The notes: a model not told the origin generated them from the sequence alone. Counted from the stretch's first letter, positions 1 to 8,565 are shown. The stretch: DNA of 64,000 bases from Enterobacter asburiae (GCF_024599655.1 NZ_CP102247.1:1178001-1242000); one strand, 5' to 3'. Program-made: numbers and translations.

Positions 1-176
1 GGAAAGTCATCGATATGATGGAAACCGGGTCAAATGACGTTCTCGTCATTAAGGCAAACCTGAAAGATGCATTTGGCATCAAGGAGCGGTTGGTTCCGTT
101 CCTCGATGGACAGGTTATCAAGAAAGTCGATCTCACTACTCAAACCATTGAAGTAGATTGGGATCCTGGTTTTTAA
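1..176 (+). CDS. rimM: Ribosome maturation factor RimM, C-terminal part (cut by window edge)
   Basis: The open frame enters at the window edge and ends at a TAA at 174-176. The visible 57 or so residues include NDVLVIKANLKDAFGIKERL and end in VDWDPGF, which is the PRC-barrel C-terminus of RimM. RimM helps assemble the head of the 30S subunit by binding protein S19. It lies 31 bp before trmD, matching the conserved rpsP-rimM-trmD-rplS operon, whose first gene would lie outside the window. The start codon and the N-terminal domain are not visible. Confidence 0.95.
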   Translation, partial: KVIDMMETGSNDVLVIKANLKDAFGIKERLVPFLDGQVIKKVDLTTQTIEVDWDPGF

Positions 177-207
177 ATTCTCCGGATAAACGGTAAAAGA
201 CGGCGCT

Positions 208-975
208 ATGTGGATTGGCATAATTAGCCTGTTTCCTGAAATGTTCCGCGCGATTACCGATTACGGGGTAACTGGCCGGGCAGTAAAGAATGGCCTGCTG
301 AGCATCCAGAGCTGGAGTCCTCGTGACTTTACTCATGACCGGCACCGTACCGTGGACGATCGTCCTTACGGCGGCGGACCGGGGATGCTAATGATGGTGC
401 AACCCTTACGGGATGCCATTCACACAGCAAAAGCCGCGGCAGGTGAAGGCGCAAAGGTGATTTATCTGTCACCTCAGGGACGCAAGCTTGATCAAGCGGG
501 CGTGAGCGAACTGGCGACGAATCAAAAGCTGATTCTGGTCTGTGGGCGCTACGAAGGGATAGATGAGCGCGTAATTCAAACCGAGATTGACGAAGAATGG
601 TCTATCGGCGATTACGTTCTCAGCGGTGGTGAGTTACCCGCAATGACGCTGATTGACTCCGTCGCCCGGTTCATTCCGGGGGTTCTGGGCCATGAAGCTT
701 CGGCAACGGAAGATTCCTTTGCCGATGGGTTGCTTGACTGTCCACACTATACTCGTCCTGAAGTGTTAGAAGGGATGGAAGTACCGGCAGTGTTACTGTC
801 TGGAAACCATGCCGAGATACGTCGCTGGCGTTTGAAGCAGTCGCTGGGCCGAACCTGGCTTAGAAGACCTGAACTTCTGGAAAACCTGGCTCTGACTGAA
901 GAGCAAGCAAAGTTGCTGGCCGAGTTCAAAACTGAACACGCGCACCAGCAGCATGAACATGATGGGAATGCGTAA
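208..975 (+). CDS. trmD: tRNA (guanine37-N1)-methyltransferase TrmD
   Basis: TrmD is an essential SPOUT-family enzyme that makes m1G at position 37 of tRNAs reading CNN and some other codons, preventing +1 frameshifting. The 255-residue product has the usual length. The trefoil-knot SAM-binding segments are visible as LVCGRYEGIDERVI near residues 110-123 and WSIGDYVLSGGELPAM near 131-146. The start MWIGIISLFPEMF is the standard family start. It is the third gene of the rpsP-rimM-trmD-rplS operon, with rplS beginning 43 bp downstream. The product is cytoplasmic and functions as a dimer in the family. Confidence 0.98.
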   Translation: MWIGIISLFPEMFRAITDYGVTGRAVKNGLLSIQSWSPRDFTHDRHRTVDDRPYGGGPGMLMMVQPLRDAIHTAKAAAGEGAKVIYLSPQGRKLDQAGVSELATNQKLILVCGRYEGIDERVIQTEIDEEWSIGDYVLSGGELPAMTLIDSVARFIPGVLGHEASATEDSFADGLLDCPHYTRPEVLEGMEVPAVLLSGNHAEIRRWRLKQSLGRTWLRRPELLENLALTEEQAKLLAEFKTEHAHQQHEHDGNA

Positions 976-1018
976 TACGCTCCCGAATATCAGTTTACCC
1001 AGGATAAGAGATTAAATT

Positions 1019-1366
1019 ATGAGCAACATTATTAAGCAACTTGAACAAGAGCAGATGAAGCAGGACGTACCTTCCTTCCGTCCAGGTGACACCGTGGAAG
1101 TGAAAGTATGGGTTGTTGAAGGTTCCAAAAAACGTCTGCAGGCATTCGAGGGCGTGGTTATCGCTATTCGTAACCGCGGTCTGCACTCTGCATTCACTGT
1201 TCGTAAAATTTCCAACGGCGAAGGCGTTGAGCGTGTCTTCCAGACTCACTCTCCGGTAGTTGACAGCATTGCTGTTAAACGTCGTGGTGCTGTACGTAAA
1301 GCTAAACTGTACTACCTGCGTGAGCGTACTGGTAAGTCTGCTCGTATTAAAGAGCGTCTGAACTAA
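1019..1366 (+). CDS. rplS: 50S ribosomal protein L19
   Basis: L19 sits at the 30S-50S interface of the large subunit. The product is 115 residues, the usual length, and contains the typical FRPGDTVEVKVWVVEG segment and the basic C-terminus KSARIKERLN. It is the last gene of the rimM-trmD-rplS operon and is followed within 30 bp by a strong intrinsic terminator. Codon use is biased toward highly expressed codons, for example CGT and CTG, as expected for a ribosomal protein. Confidence 0.98.
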   Translation: MSNIIKQLEQEQMKQDVPSFRPGDTVEVKVWVVEGSKKRLQAFEGVVIAIRNRGLHSAFTVRKISNGEGVERVFQTHSPVVDSIAVKRRGAVRKAKLYYLRERTGKSARIKERLN

Positions 1367-1393
1367 GATTCGCTTAAGCGACATCCTGTTAGA

Positions 1394-1426
1394 AAGGGCT
1401 GGCCGAAAGGCCGGCCCTTTTTTTAT
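1394..1426 (+). terminator. Rho-independent terminator of the rimM-trmD-rplS operon
   Basis: A GC-rich hairpin, AAGGGCTGGCC then loop GAAA then GGCCGGCCCTT, is followed by a run of seven T. It lies 28 bp after the rplS stop. Confidence 0.93.
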
Positions 1427-1498
1427 CCCTGCGCATTTCTCACGTTAACCCTTTTGTCATAAATCATTTACAATGCTTGCCTCTTGAGTGGAGGGGAC

Positions 1499-1903
1499 GT
1501 GGATAACGTACTGCATCAGCCTAACCGGAAACGCGCAGCGGCATTGACCGCGCTGTTTGCGATCCTGCTGATCGTGGTGGCGCCGCTTATCTCCGTCTCG
1601 CTGCAGAAAGATCCCATGAGCGCGATGCCGGGCATGCATCATGACATGAGCATGATGTCGATGAATGAGCATCATGGCGATATGCCGCACACGATGCCTG
1701 TCGACCATGCGGAAGCGTGCGGCTACTGCGTGCTGTTAGCGCACGTCCCTGGCGTGATGCTGGCGCTGATCGTCCTGCTCAGCGTGGTGCTGCAGAGGCT
1801 TCGCGTTAAGCCGCCGCGCCAGGCGGTCAGCCACTGGCACTTTTTCCCCTGGCTTTATCCTGATACCCGCGCGCCGCCGCGGCAGTCTGCTTTTTCCCTT
1901 TAA
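1499..1903 (+). CDS. DUF2946-type Met/His-rich membrane protein
   Basis: The function is not established. The product (about 134 residues) has a basic N-terminus, a first membrane helix (ALTALFAILLIVVAPLISVS), a periplasmic-looking segment dense in Met and His (HHDMSMMSMNEHHGDMPH), a short CGYC motif, and a second membrane helix (MLALIVLLSVVL). Small proteins with this layout are classed as DUF2946 and often sit next to copper genes, so binding or sensing of copper is an inference. I chose the GTG at 1499 because a GGAGG lies at 1490-1494; a TTG at 1484 would add five residues but would place that ribosome-binding site inside the gene. The PepSY gene follows after 39 bp, so the two are probably co-transcribed. 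This pair is not at this site in E. coli K-12. Confidence 0.72.
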   Translation: MDNVLHQPNRKRAAALTALFAILLIVVAPLISVSLQKDPMSAMPGMHHDMSMMSMNEHHGDMPHTMPVDHAEACGYCVLLAHVPGVMLALIVLLSVVLQRLRVKPPRQAVSHWHFFPWLYPDTRAPPRQSAFSL

Positions 1904-1942
1904 AAAATAAATCAATAACTTACTGCCTTAAAAAGGAAAAGT

Positions 1943-3313
1943 ATGACTACCTGCACTCCGCGCGCGGCATGGGGAAACCTGCTGCGTCGCCTCCATTTCT
2001 ACGTTGGGCTGTTTGTCGGCCCGTTTATCTTCTTTGCCGCGCTGACCGGTACGCTGTATGTGGCGACCCCGCAGCTGGAGAATGCGCTCTACCGGCACGC
2101 GCTCCACGCGGATTCCGTGGGCAAGCCGCAGCCGCTGGCGGAACAAATTGCTGTGGCGGAAAAAACCGTTGGATCAGATATGCGTTTGCACGCCGTGCGT
2201 CCGGGGCTGGCTGAAGGGGAAACCACCCGCGTGATGTTTGCTGACCCGGCGCTTGGGCCATCGGAGAACCGGGCTATTTTTATTGATCCGGTAAGCCTGG
2301 CGGTGCTGGGGGATATGACGGTATACGGCACCAGCGGGATTTTACCGCTGCGTCAGACCATTGATTACCTGCATACCTCTCTGATGCTGGGCGACGTGGG
2401 GCGACTCTACAGCGAGCTTGCGGCCTCCTGGATGTGGGTTGCCGCGCTGGGCGGTGTTGGACTGTGGTTTTATACCCGACCCAAACGGCGGATCAATAAT
2501 CGCTTCCAGAATCGACGTCGCCTGCACGTGACGCTGGGCTGGGGTCTGTTGGGCGGAATGCTGCTGTTCTCGGCAACCGGCCTGACTTGGTCCCAGTGGG
2601 CTGGCGGGAACGTTGACAGGCTGCGGGCTGAGATGAACTGGCTGACCCCGCAGGTGAACACGACGCTTTCCGGCCAACATGAGATCGTGGATGAACATGC
2701 CGAACACCGTGGCCATCACGGCAGAATGATGATGCCGGAAATGGCGATGGATTTGACGCAGTTTGACGGGGTGTTAAACGCGGCGCGTAACGCAGGGATT
2801 GATGCCAACAGGCTGGAGATCCGCCCGGCGAAAACGGCGGATCGCGCCTGGACCGTGACGGAAATTGATCGCAGCTGGCCGACCCAGGTCGATGCCGTTG
2901 CGGTTGATCCTTCTACGATGCAGGTCCTGGACAGAACCCGTTTCGAGGATTTCCCGCTAATGGCAAAACTGACCCGCTGGGGCGTAGATTTCCATATGGG
3001 GATCTTATTCGGGCTGGTGAACCAGCTGCTGCTCGTGGCGTTCGGTCTCGCTCTCTGCGTGCTCATCATCTGGGGATACCGGATGTGGTGGATGCGCCGT
3101 CCGGCGCAATCGGCCGTGGATCCGGTGCAGACGCTTTGTCAGAGCTGGCTGGCGCTGTCAGGGTGGGGAAGAGGGGTTACGGTGATAATCAGCGTACTGC
3201 TGGGGCTGGCCTTGCCGGTCATGGGCGTGAGTCTGGCGCTGTTTGTTCTGGTGGACTGGCTGCGCTGGCGAGCGGCAACCAGGGTGACGCTCGCCGAACC
3301 ATCCGCTAAATAA
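1943..3313 (+). CDS. PepSY-associated transmembrane protein
   Basis: The 456-residue inner-membrane protein belongs to the PepSY-associated TM helix family (PiuB-like). It opens with a helix after RRLHFYVGLFVGPFIFF, carries a periplasmic PepSY-like region, then has helices near ASWMWVAALGGVGLWFY, LGWGLLGGMLLFSATGL, LLLVAFGLALCVLIIWGY and a C-terminal hydrophobic hairpin. Between the third and fourth helices lies a second periplasmic region containing a His/Met-rich stretch (DEHAEHRGHHGRMMMPEM). Relatives are found beside siderophore or copper uptake genes and may reduce or handle metals; the exact role is unknown. It follows the DUF2946 gene by 39 bp and ends 2 bp from the convergent yfiB stop, with no terminator between. 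Confidence 0.82.
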   Translation: MTTCTPRAAWGNLLRRLHFYVGLFVGPFIFFAALTGTLYVATPQLENALYRHALHADSVGKPQPLAEQIAVAEKTVGSDMRLHAVRPGLAEGETTRVMFADPALGPSENRAIFIDPVSLAVLGDMTVYGTSGILPLRQTIDYLHTSLMLGDVGRLYSELAASWMWVAALGGVGLWFYTRPKRRINNRFQNRRRLHVTLGWGLLGGMLLFSATGLTWSQWAGGNVDRLRAEMNWLTPQVNTTLSGQHEIVDEHAEHRGHHGRMMMPEMAMDLTQFDGVLNAARNAGIDANRLEIRPAKTADRAWTVTEIDRSWPTQVDAVAVDPSTMQVLDRTRFEDFPLMAKLTRWGVDFHMGILFGLVNQLLLVAFGLALCVLIIWGYRMWWMRRPAQSAVDPVQTLCQSWLALSGWGRGVTVIISVLLGLALPVMGVSLALFVLVDWLRWRAATRVTLAEPSAK

Positions 3314-3315
3314 CC

Positions 3316-3801
3316 CTATGGCGTGCTGATAACCACTGCGACGCGGCGGTTTTCAGCGCGCCCTTGCGGGGTACTGTTGCTCGCAACCGGGTATTTTTGA
3401 CCTAATCCCTGCGTGGTGAGATTGCTGCGCGGGATATTTGCCCCCTTCGCCCAGGCATCGGCCACGGCGTTGGCGCGTTTTAACGACAGCGCTTCATTGT
3501 AGCTTTCTTCCCCGTAGTTATCCGTGTGACCGTCCATTCGCGCGTGGTTCAGGCCGGTTTCCGCCAGGCGGGAGGCCATGGATTGGATCTGCGTTTCACT
3601 TTCCGGACGCAGTCTGGCGTCATTTTTATCAAACAGGATGGTGTCCGACATGCCGAGTGACCAGTCACCGTTCAGTTCGTTAAAACCGTAAGACTTCATC
3701 GCCGCAATTTGCTCAGGAGTGAATTTGCCTTCCGGCGGCGACTGACAGCCTGCCAGAACCAGTGAGGCCAGTACTATCGGCGCGAAGTAACGTTTTAACA
3801 T
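3316..3801 (-). CDS. yfiB: OmpA-family outer-membrane lipoprotein YfiB
   Basis: YfiB is the outer-membrane component of the YfiBNR (TpbB) system. It sequesters the periplasmic inhibitor YfiR under envelope stress and so releases the diguanylate cyclase DgcN. The 161-residue product has a lipoprotein signal with lipobox LVLAGC (Cys19) and a C-terminal OmpA-like peptidoglycan-binding domain with the MDGHTDNYGEESYNEALS motif. It is the last gene of yfiR-dgcN-yfiB, 12 bp after dgcN. Confidence 0.95.
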   Translation of the reverse strand: MLKRYFAPIVLASLVLAGCQSPPEGKFTPEQIAAMKSYGFNELNGDWSLGMSDTILFDKNDARLRPESETQIQSMASRLAETGLNHARMDGHTDNYGEESYNEALSLKRANAVADAWAKGANIPRSNLTTQGLGQKYPVASNSTPQGRAENRRVAVVISTP

Positions 3802-3813
3802 AGTGTATCCTTT

Positions 3814-5034
3814 CTAACTTATTGTTTTCGTACGCTGGTTTTTTACCTGGTACATATTGCGGTCAGCCCTCTCCAGTAATGCTTCCACGGAAGCATTTTC
3901 CCACGCCAGAGCAAAGCCAATGCTGAGTGACATCGTTGCTTTTTGTCCGTTATGCAGATCAAACGGACGGATAAACTGCTGCGAAAGCGCAGCGCAAATA
4001 TGTTGAACCTCAAGCTCAGAGTGCACGCCGTACAGCACCATGGCGAATTCGTCACCGCCAAGGCGGTATGCCTGGTGACGTTTGTCGCCAAACTCCATCA
4101 TCCTGCTGGCGACTTCAATCAGCACGCAGTCTCCTGCCGCATGTCCCCAGGTGTCGTTAATAAACTTAAAATTATCACCGTCGAGGAAGAGCAGGGCCGA
4201 GTTCATTTTGGCAGAAGGGTCGTTCATTAAGGCCCCAATGCTGTTCCGAAACGCAGCGCGGTTGGCAAGACCGGTGAGCGGGTCGTGCATGGCGGTACGT
4301 AACAGCTGGGCGTTTTTCGCCTGGAGCTTCAGCTGCCACTCTTCCATCTCATCCAGAAGGCTGTTGAAGTCTTCACCAAACTGGTGAAACTCTTCGATAC
4401 GCCCGTCTTTCACCCGGCGGGAGAAGTTGCGGTTGGTACGAACGTCATGCACGACGTCGGTAATGTTTTGCAGGGCCGTGACCATGCCGTGATGCAAAGA
4501 CTGGGTAATGGCAAGCGCGACGGCGGTAGCAAAAAGAATGCAGCCGGTAAGCACGGCAAACGACATCCAGATGAAATGGCTGATTAGGCTGTCGCGCGCG
4601 GTAAGGCGGATTTCGCCGATCGTTAAGCCGTTATGCATGATGGGCTGCGCAACCGGTACGGGGAAAAGCCAGCGGCTTACCAGCGCGCCCAGCGTGTCGT
4701 TGTTATCTTCCGGGTTCCAGGACCAGTAGGCAAACCGCTTTTTATGCGCGTTGATAACCTCGGCCTGGGCAAACTGGCCCTGTTTGCCCAGGGCTGCGAG
4801 CGTTTCGTTGGCCGCCAGGGAATCGTTGAACACCAGAGAGGCTTCCAGGCTGTGGCTCATTGTGGCGCCGGTGAGTTCGAGATTCTTTTGCGCGTATTGT
4901 TTTAAGGTTACGACGGAAGCAAAACAGAGCAACAGCCATATTAACGTCATCGTGATGATGACGCTTATCATGCTGTTTCGCCTCAACGTTCTTTTAAACG
5001 TCGGACGCGGCGTTGAAGTGAAATCTTTATCCAT
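3814..5034 (-). CDS. dgcN: Diguanylate cyclase DgcN (YfiN)
   Basis: DgcN makes cyclic di-GMP from two GTP at the inner membrane and promotes biofilm formation and cell-division arrest under envelope stress. The product (about 406 residues) has an N-terminal helix (IITMTLIWLLLCFASVV), a periplasmic sensor region, a second helix (IWMSFAVLTGCILFATAVAL), a HAMP linker and a GGDEF domain with the intact active-site motif RLGGDEFAMV. I do not see an RxxD inhibitory site just before it. I chose the ATG at 5034, which overlaps the yfiR stop as ATGGATAA (8 bp) and gives MDKDF like the E. coli protein; an upstream in-frame ATG at 5052 would add six residues. The overlap implies translational coupling to yfiR. 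Confidence 0.93.
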   Translation of the reverse strand: MDKDFTSTPRPTFKRTLRRNSMISVIITMTLIWLLLCFASVVTLKQYAQKNLELTGATMSHSLEASLVFNDSLAANETLAALGKQGQFAQAEVINAHKKRFAYWSWNPEDNNDTLGALVSRWLFPVPVAQPIMHNGLTIGEIRLTARDSLISHFIWMSFAVLTGCILFATAVALAITQSLHHGMVTALQNITDVVHDVRTNRNFSRRVKDGRIEEFHQFGEDFNSLLDEMEEWQLKLQAKNAQLLRTAMHDPLTGLANRAAFRNSIGALMNDPSAKMNSALLFLDGDNFKFINDTWGHAAGDCVLIEVASRMMEFGDKRHQAYRLGGDEFAMVLYGVHSELEVQHICAALSQQFIRPFDLHNGQKATMSLSIGFALAWENASVEALLERADRNMYQVKNQRTKTIS

Positions 5035-5578
5035 GCTGCTTATTCCGGGCAAGCATTAATACATCCGGATTGACTCTTACGCCACTGCGCGTCAATGCGT
5101 CCAGGTTGACGGAGAACCGTACCTGGCCACGATCGATTATCAGGCAAAAGGCACTGCCAATTACGCATTCCGGATTTTGCTCTGAGATTAATAGCAATGC
5201 TCTGCCCTGATATTGACTTATTAATTCAAGTTGTTTTGCCGGTGATTCAGACCCGAAATAAATCGCATCGCACGTCGCGGCCAGGGCTTCCCGATCGTTA
5301 CGAACAATAACGGGAGTATAAGGTAACTCGCTATGGCCTTCATCGCCGCTGAGGGCGTGCGTATAGTGAGAAGTGGCGTAAACGCAGAGTTTAGGCTGAC
5401 CGGAAAGTGACGGCCATCGCGTATAGCTCACAATGCCTGAGACAATCGAGCGTACCGATTTATCCGTTTCCGTAAGCGTGCCTGCCGCCGCAGGGCCCAC
5501 CATAAGGAACAGCATTAACACCAGAGTGAGTCGGAAAAAAGAGATCAAGAATAAATTTCTCACCAGAATCCGCCACAT
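5027..5578 (-). CDS. yfiR: Periplasmic repressor YfiR of the diguanylate cyclase DgcN
   Basis: YfiR binds the periplasmic domain of DgcN and holds it inactive; reducing conditions or sequestration by YfiB relieve this. The product has an N-terminal signal (RLTLVLMLFLMVGPAAAG) and four cysteines spaced as in the family (KLCVY, ATCDA, PECVIGSAFC), consistent with the two disulphides known for the Pseudomonas protein. It ends in VNPDVLMLARNKQHG, the conserved tail. I prefer the ATG at 5578 (MWRILVR, about 183 residues); an upstream in-frame ATG at 5623 would give an unusually long leader. It is the first gene of the yfiR-dgcN-yfiB operon. Confidence 0.9.
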   Translation of the reverse strand: MWRILVRNLFLISFFRLTLVLMLFLMVGPAAAGTLTETDKSVRSIVSGIVSYTRWPSLSGQPKLCVYATSHYTHALSGDEGHSELPYTPVIVRNDREALAATCDAIYFGSESPAKQLELISQYQGRALLLISEQNPECVIGSAFCLIIDRGQVRFSVNLDALTRSGVRVNPDVLMLARNKQHG

Positions 5579-5716
5579 CGCTCCGGAAATAGATGTCCTT
5601 AAGAGTTGCGGGCAGAATACCATTGTTTGTCAGAGCCGTCATTATGTCAGAAATAGCCTAAGGCCGACCTAAGCTAAATCCTACTGTTGTTTATTTTCCG
5701 GTGGATAAAAATAACC

Positions 5717-6091
5717 TTAATTCAGTCTGCTGGAACGCATACTTTCATCCATCCCTTTCTGCCATGACGCATGCAGTTTTGCCGCGTTTTCAGCAGTATC
5801 GCAGCTGGCAGGGAAAGACTTGCCAGCTAATCCCCAGGCATGCATAAACCCTTCTTCACAGACTTTCTTCTGACCATCGGCATAGCCACGAAGATATTCG
5901 CTACGATCAACGTGTGTGTCGTTAAAACTATCGGCCAGGGCCTGGTTATCTTTAACCGGCAGGCCATTCATGGCGTCTTCTTTACCGGCATCAAACCAGG
6001 ATGGGCTGGTCCAGTCGGGATGGAAAGTATAAGGATTGATCTGACAGCCCGTTAAAAACAGCGACAACAGCACGAGAGCAATTGAACGCAT
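5717..6091 (-). CDS. yfiL: DUF2799 lipoprotein YfiL
   Basis: The 124-residue product has a lipoprotein signal (MRSIALVLLSLFLTGC, Cys16) and two GxxD/GYxDG-type repeats (FDAGKEDAMNGL and YLRGYADGQKKVCEEGF) that mark DUF2799. Its role is unknown; it is conserved beside aroF in enterobacteria. It is divergent from aroF, and its promoter shares the intergenic region carrying the TyrR boxes, although nothing shows that TyrR acts on yfiL. Confidence 0.88.
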   Translation of the reverse strand: MRSIALVLLSLFLTGCQINPYTFHPDWTSPSWFDAGKEDAMNGLPVKDNQALADSFNDTHVDRSEYLRGYADGQKKVCEEGFMHAWGLAGKSFPASCDTAENAAKLHASWQKGMDESMRSSRLN

Positions 6092-6138
6092 AGCTATTCT
6101 CCTTTTTCTTCAGCATAGCCTGGCAAAAGAAAACCGTC

Positions 6139-6156
6139 TGTAATTTAAAGTTTACG
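6139..6156 (+). promoter_or_regulatory. TyrR box, distal (aroF)
   Basis: TGTAATTTAAAGTTTACG matches the TyrR consensus TGTAAA-N6-TTTACA at 10 of 12 defined positions. It is the farthest of three sites upstream of aroF. Confidence 0.75.
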
Positions 6157-6191
6157 TTTTTATCGGCTGTTTTTTGCAATAAAGTGGCTTA

Positions 6192-6209
6192 TGTAAACTA
6201 AAGTGTACG
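6192..6209 (+). promoter_or_regulatory. TyrR box, strong (aroF)
   Basis: TGTAAACTAAAGTGTACG is a near-consensus TyrR box, 53 bp downstream of the distal box. In E. coli, TyrR with tyrosine represses aroF-tyrA through three boxes, and the same layout is seen here. Confidence 0.85.
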
Positions 6210-6218
6210 TATTTTGGA

Positions 6219-6246
6219 TTGAAATGTTTACTTTTTATGGTATCGT
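6219..6246 (+). promoter_or_regulatory. aroF-tyrA promoter with overlapping third TyrR box
   Basis: A -35-like TTGAAA (6219-6224) and a weak -10-like TATCGT (6241-6246) are 16 bp apart. A third TyrR-like half-site, TGTTTAC, begins at 6225 inside the spacer. Binding there would block RNA polymerase directly. The -10 choice is uncertain. Confidence 0.55.
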
Positions 6247-6303
6247 GGTTTCACCTCATTGAGGAAAACAACTATCGCAAACGAGCTTTACAGGATCGCC
6301 ATC

Positions 6304-7374
6304 ATGCAAAAAGACGCGCTGAACAACGTACATATCACTGACGAACAGGTTTTAATCACTCCGGATCAGCTGAAAGCGGAATTCCCGCTGAGCGTCGCGC
6401 AGGAGGCTCAGATCGAGCACTCCCGCCAGACCATTTCTGACATTATCGCCGGCCGCGATCCGCGCCTGCTGGTGGTATGCGGTCCTTGCTCCATTCACGA
6501 TCCTGAAACCGCCATTGAGTACGCTCGTCGATTTAAAGCATTAGCGGAGGAGGTCAGCGATAGCCTCTATCTGGTGATGCGCGTCTATTTTGAGAAGCCA
6601 CGTACTACCGTCGGCTGGAAAGGGTTGATTAACGATCCGCACATGGATGGCTCGTTTGATGTGGAAGCAGGCCTGAAGATTGCGCGTCGCCTGCTGGTGG
6701 AGCTGGTTAGCATGGGGCTGCCGCTGGCAACCGAAGCGCTGGATCCAAACAGCCCGCAGTACCTGGGCGATCTGTTCAGCTGGTCCGCGATTGGTGCGCG
6801 TACCACGGAATCGCAAACCCACCGCGAAATGGCGTCGGGCCTGTCGATGCCGGTTGGCTTTAAAAACGGTACCGATGGCAGCCTGGCGACGGCAATCAAC
6901 GCCATGCGCGCTGCCGCCATGCCGCACCGTTTCGTCGGTATTAACCAGGCAGGCCAGGTCTGCCTCCTGCAAACGCAGGGCAACCCGGACGGCCATGTGA
7001 TCCTGCGCGGCGGGAAAGCGCCTAACTACAGCCCGGCGGACGTGGCGCAGTGTGAAAAAGAGATGGAACAGGCGGGACTGCGCCCGGCACTGATGGTAGA
7101 TTGCAGTCATGGTAATTCGAATAAAGATTACCGTCGCCAGCCTGCGGTTGCGGAATCCGTGATCGCACAGATCAAAGATGGCAACCGTTCGATTATCGGT
7201 CTGATGATTGAGAGCAACATTCATGAAGGCAATCAGTCATCTGAACAACCGCGCAGCGCAATGAAGCACGGCGTCTCCGTGACGGATGCCTGCATCAGCT
7301 GGGAGACGACCGATGCGCTGCTGCGTGAGATCCACCAAGATTTGAACGGCCAGCTGGCGACGCGTCTGGCTTAA
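6304..7374 (+). CDS. aroF: 3-deoxy-7-phosphoheptulonate synthase, tyrosine-sensitive
   Basis: AroF condenses phosphoenolpyruvate and erythrose 4-phosphate to DAHP, the first step of the shikimate pathway, and is feedback-inhibited by tyrosine. The 356-residue product has the class I DAHP synthase motifs LLVVCGPCSIHDPE (metal-binding Cys), GWKGLINDPHMDGSF, SDARTTESQ-type loop (IGARTTESQTHREMASG) and VDCSHGNSNKD. I chose the ATG at 6304 (MQKDALNNVHI), the family start; an ATT-type upstream extension at 6259 would run through the leader. It is the first gene of aroF-tyrA, controlled by TyrR boxes upstream. Confidence 0.98.
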   Translation: MQKDALNNVHITDEQVLITPDQLKAEFPLSVAQEAQIEHSRQTISDIIAGRDPRLLVVCGPCSIHDPETAIEYARRFKALAEEVSDSLYLVMRVYFEKPRTTVGWKGLINDPHMDGSFDVEAGLKIARRLLVELVSMGLPLATEALDPNSPQYLGDLFSWSAIGARTTESQTHREMASGLSMPVGFKNGTDGSLATAINAMRAAAMPHRFVGINQAGQVCLLQTQGNPDGHVILRGGKAPNYSPADVAQCEKEMEQAGLRPALMVDCSHGNSNKDYRRQPAVAESVIAQIKDGNRSIIGLMIESNIHEGNQSSEQPRSAMKHGVSVTDACISWETTDALLREIHQDLNGQLATRLA

Positions 7375-7384
7375 GAGGTTAGTT

Positions 7385-8506
7385 ATGGTTGCTGAATTGA
7401 CCGCACTGCGCGATCAAATTGATGAAGTGGATAAGGCGCTGCTGGACCTGCTGGCGCGCCGCATGGCGCTGGTTGCCGAAGTCGGTGAGGTGAAAAGCAA
7501 ATACGGCCTGCCGATTTACGTCCCTGAGCGCGAAGCCTCAATGCTGGCCTCCCGTCGTAAAGAGGCCCAGGCGCTGGGCGTTTCGCCGGATTTGATTGAA
7601 GATGTTCTGCGCCGCGTGATGCGGGAATCCTATTCCAGCGAAAACGACAAGGGCTTTAAAACCCTCTGCCCGTCCCTGCGGCCGGTAGTGATTGTCGGCG
7701 GTGCAGGGCAGATGGGGCGTCTGTTTGAAAAAATGCTGACGCTTTCTGGCTATCAGGTGCGCATTCTGGAAAAAGAGGACTGGGGGCATGCTCCGGAACT
7801 CATGAAAGATGCCGGGATGGTTATCGTCAGCGTGCCGATCCACGTGACGGAGCAGATCATCGAAAAGCTGCCTCCTTTACCGAAAGACTGCATCCTGGTG
7901 GATCTGGCCTCCGTCAAAAATGGTCCGCTACAGGCCATGCTGGCTGCGCATACTGGCCCGGTGCTGGGTCTGCATCCGATGTTTGGCCCGGACAGCGGCA
8001 GCCTGGCAAAGCAGGTGGTGGTTTACTGCGACGGTCGTCAGCCGGAAGCCTATCAGTGGTTCCTGGAACAGATTCAGGTATGGGGTGCGCGACTGCACCG
8101 CATCAGCGCGGTCGAGCACGATCAGAACATGGCGTTCATTCAGGCGCTGCGCCACTTTGCGACGTTTGCCTACGGTCTGCATCTGGCGGAAGAGAACGTG
8201 CAGCTTGAACAGCTGCTGGCACTCTCTTCACCTATCTATCGTCTGGAGCTGGCGATGGTCGGGCGCCTGTTTGCTCAGGATCCGCAGCTTTACGCGGACA
8301 TTATTATGTCCTCCGAGAACAATCTGGCGCTCATCAAGCGCTACTATCAGCGCTTTGGTGAAGCCATTACGCTGCTAGAGCACGGAGACAAGCAGGCGTT
8401 TATCGACAGCTTCCGCAAGGTCGAGCACTGGTTTGGCGATTACGCGCAGCGCTTCCAGAGTGAGAGCCGGACGCTGTTGCGCCAGGCAAATGACAGTCGC
8501 CAGTAA
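7385..8506 (+). CDS. tyrA: Bifunctional chorismate mutase / prephenate dehydrogenase (T-protein)
   Basis: TyrA converts chorismate to prephenate and then oxidises it to 4-hydroxyphenylpyruvate for tyrosine synthesis. The 373-residue product has an AroQ chorismate mutase domain at roughly 1-90 (LLDLLARRMALVAEVGEVKS) and an NAD-binding dehydrogenase domain beginning at VVIVGGAGQMGRLFEKML near residue 105. The catalytic His region LHPMFGPDSG is present. It starts 10 bp after aroF and forms a two-gene operon closed by an intrinsic terminator 20 bp downstream. Confidence 0.98.
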   Translation: MVAELTALRDQIDEVDKALLDLLARRMALVAEVGEVKSKYGLPIYVPEREASMLASRRKEAQALGVSPDLIEDVLRRVMRESYSSENDKGFKTLCPSLRPVVIVGGAGQMGRLFEKMLTLSGYQVRILEKEDWGHAPELMKDAGMVIVSVPIHVTEQIIEKLPPLPKDCILVDLASVKNGPLQAMLAAHTGPVLGLHPMFGPDSGSLAKQVVVYCDGRQPEAYQWFLEQIQVWGARLHRISAVEHDQNMAFIQALRHFATFAYGLHLAEENVQLEQLLALSSPIYRLELAMVGRLFAQDPQLYADIIMSSENNLALIKRYYQRFGEAITLLEHGDKQAFIDSFRKVEHWFGDYAQRFQSESRTLLRQANDSRQ

Positions 8507-8525
8507 TGCGATGATGTATATACTG

Positions 8526-8552
8526 AAAGCCAGCATTGCTGGCTTTTTTATT
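8526..8552 (+). terminator. Rho-independent terminator after tyrA
   Basis: AAAGCCAGC, loop ATT, GCTGGCTTT, followed by T-rich sequence. The start codon of the next gene (8566) lies only about 14 bp after it. Confidence 0.88.
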
Positions 8553-8565
8553 TTGGGGAACTGTC

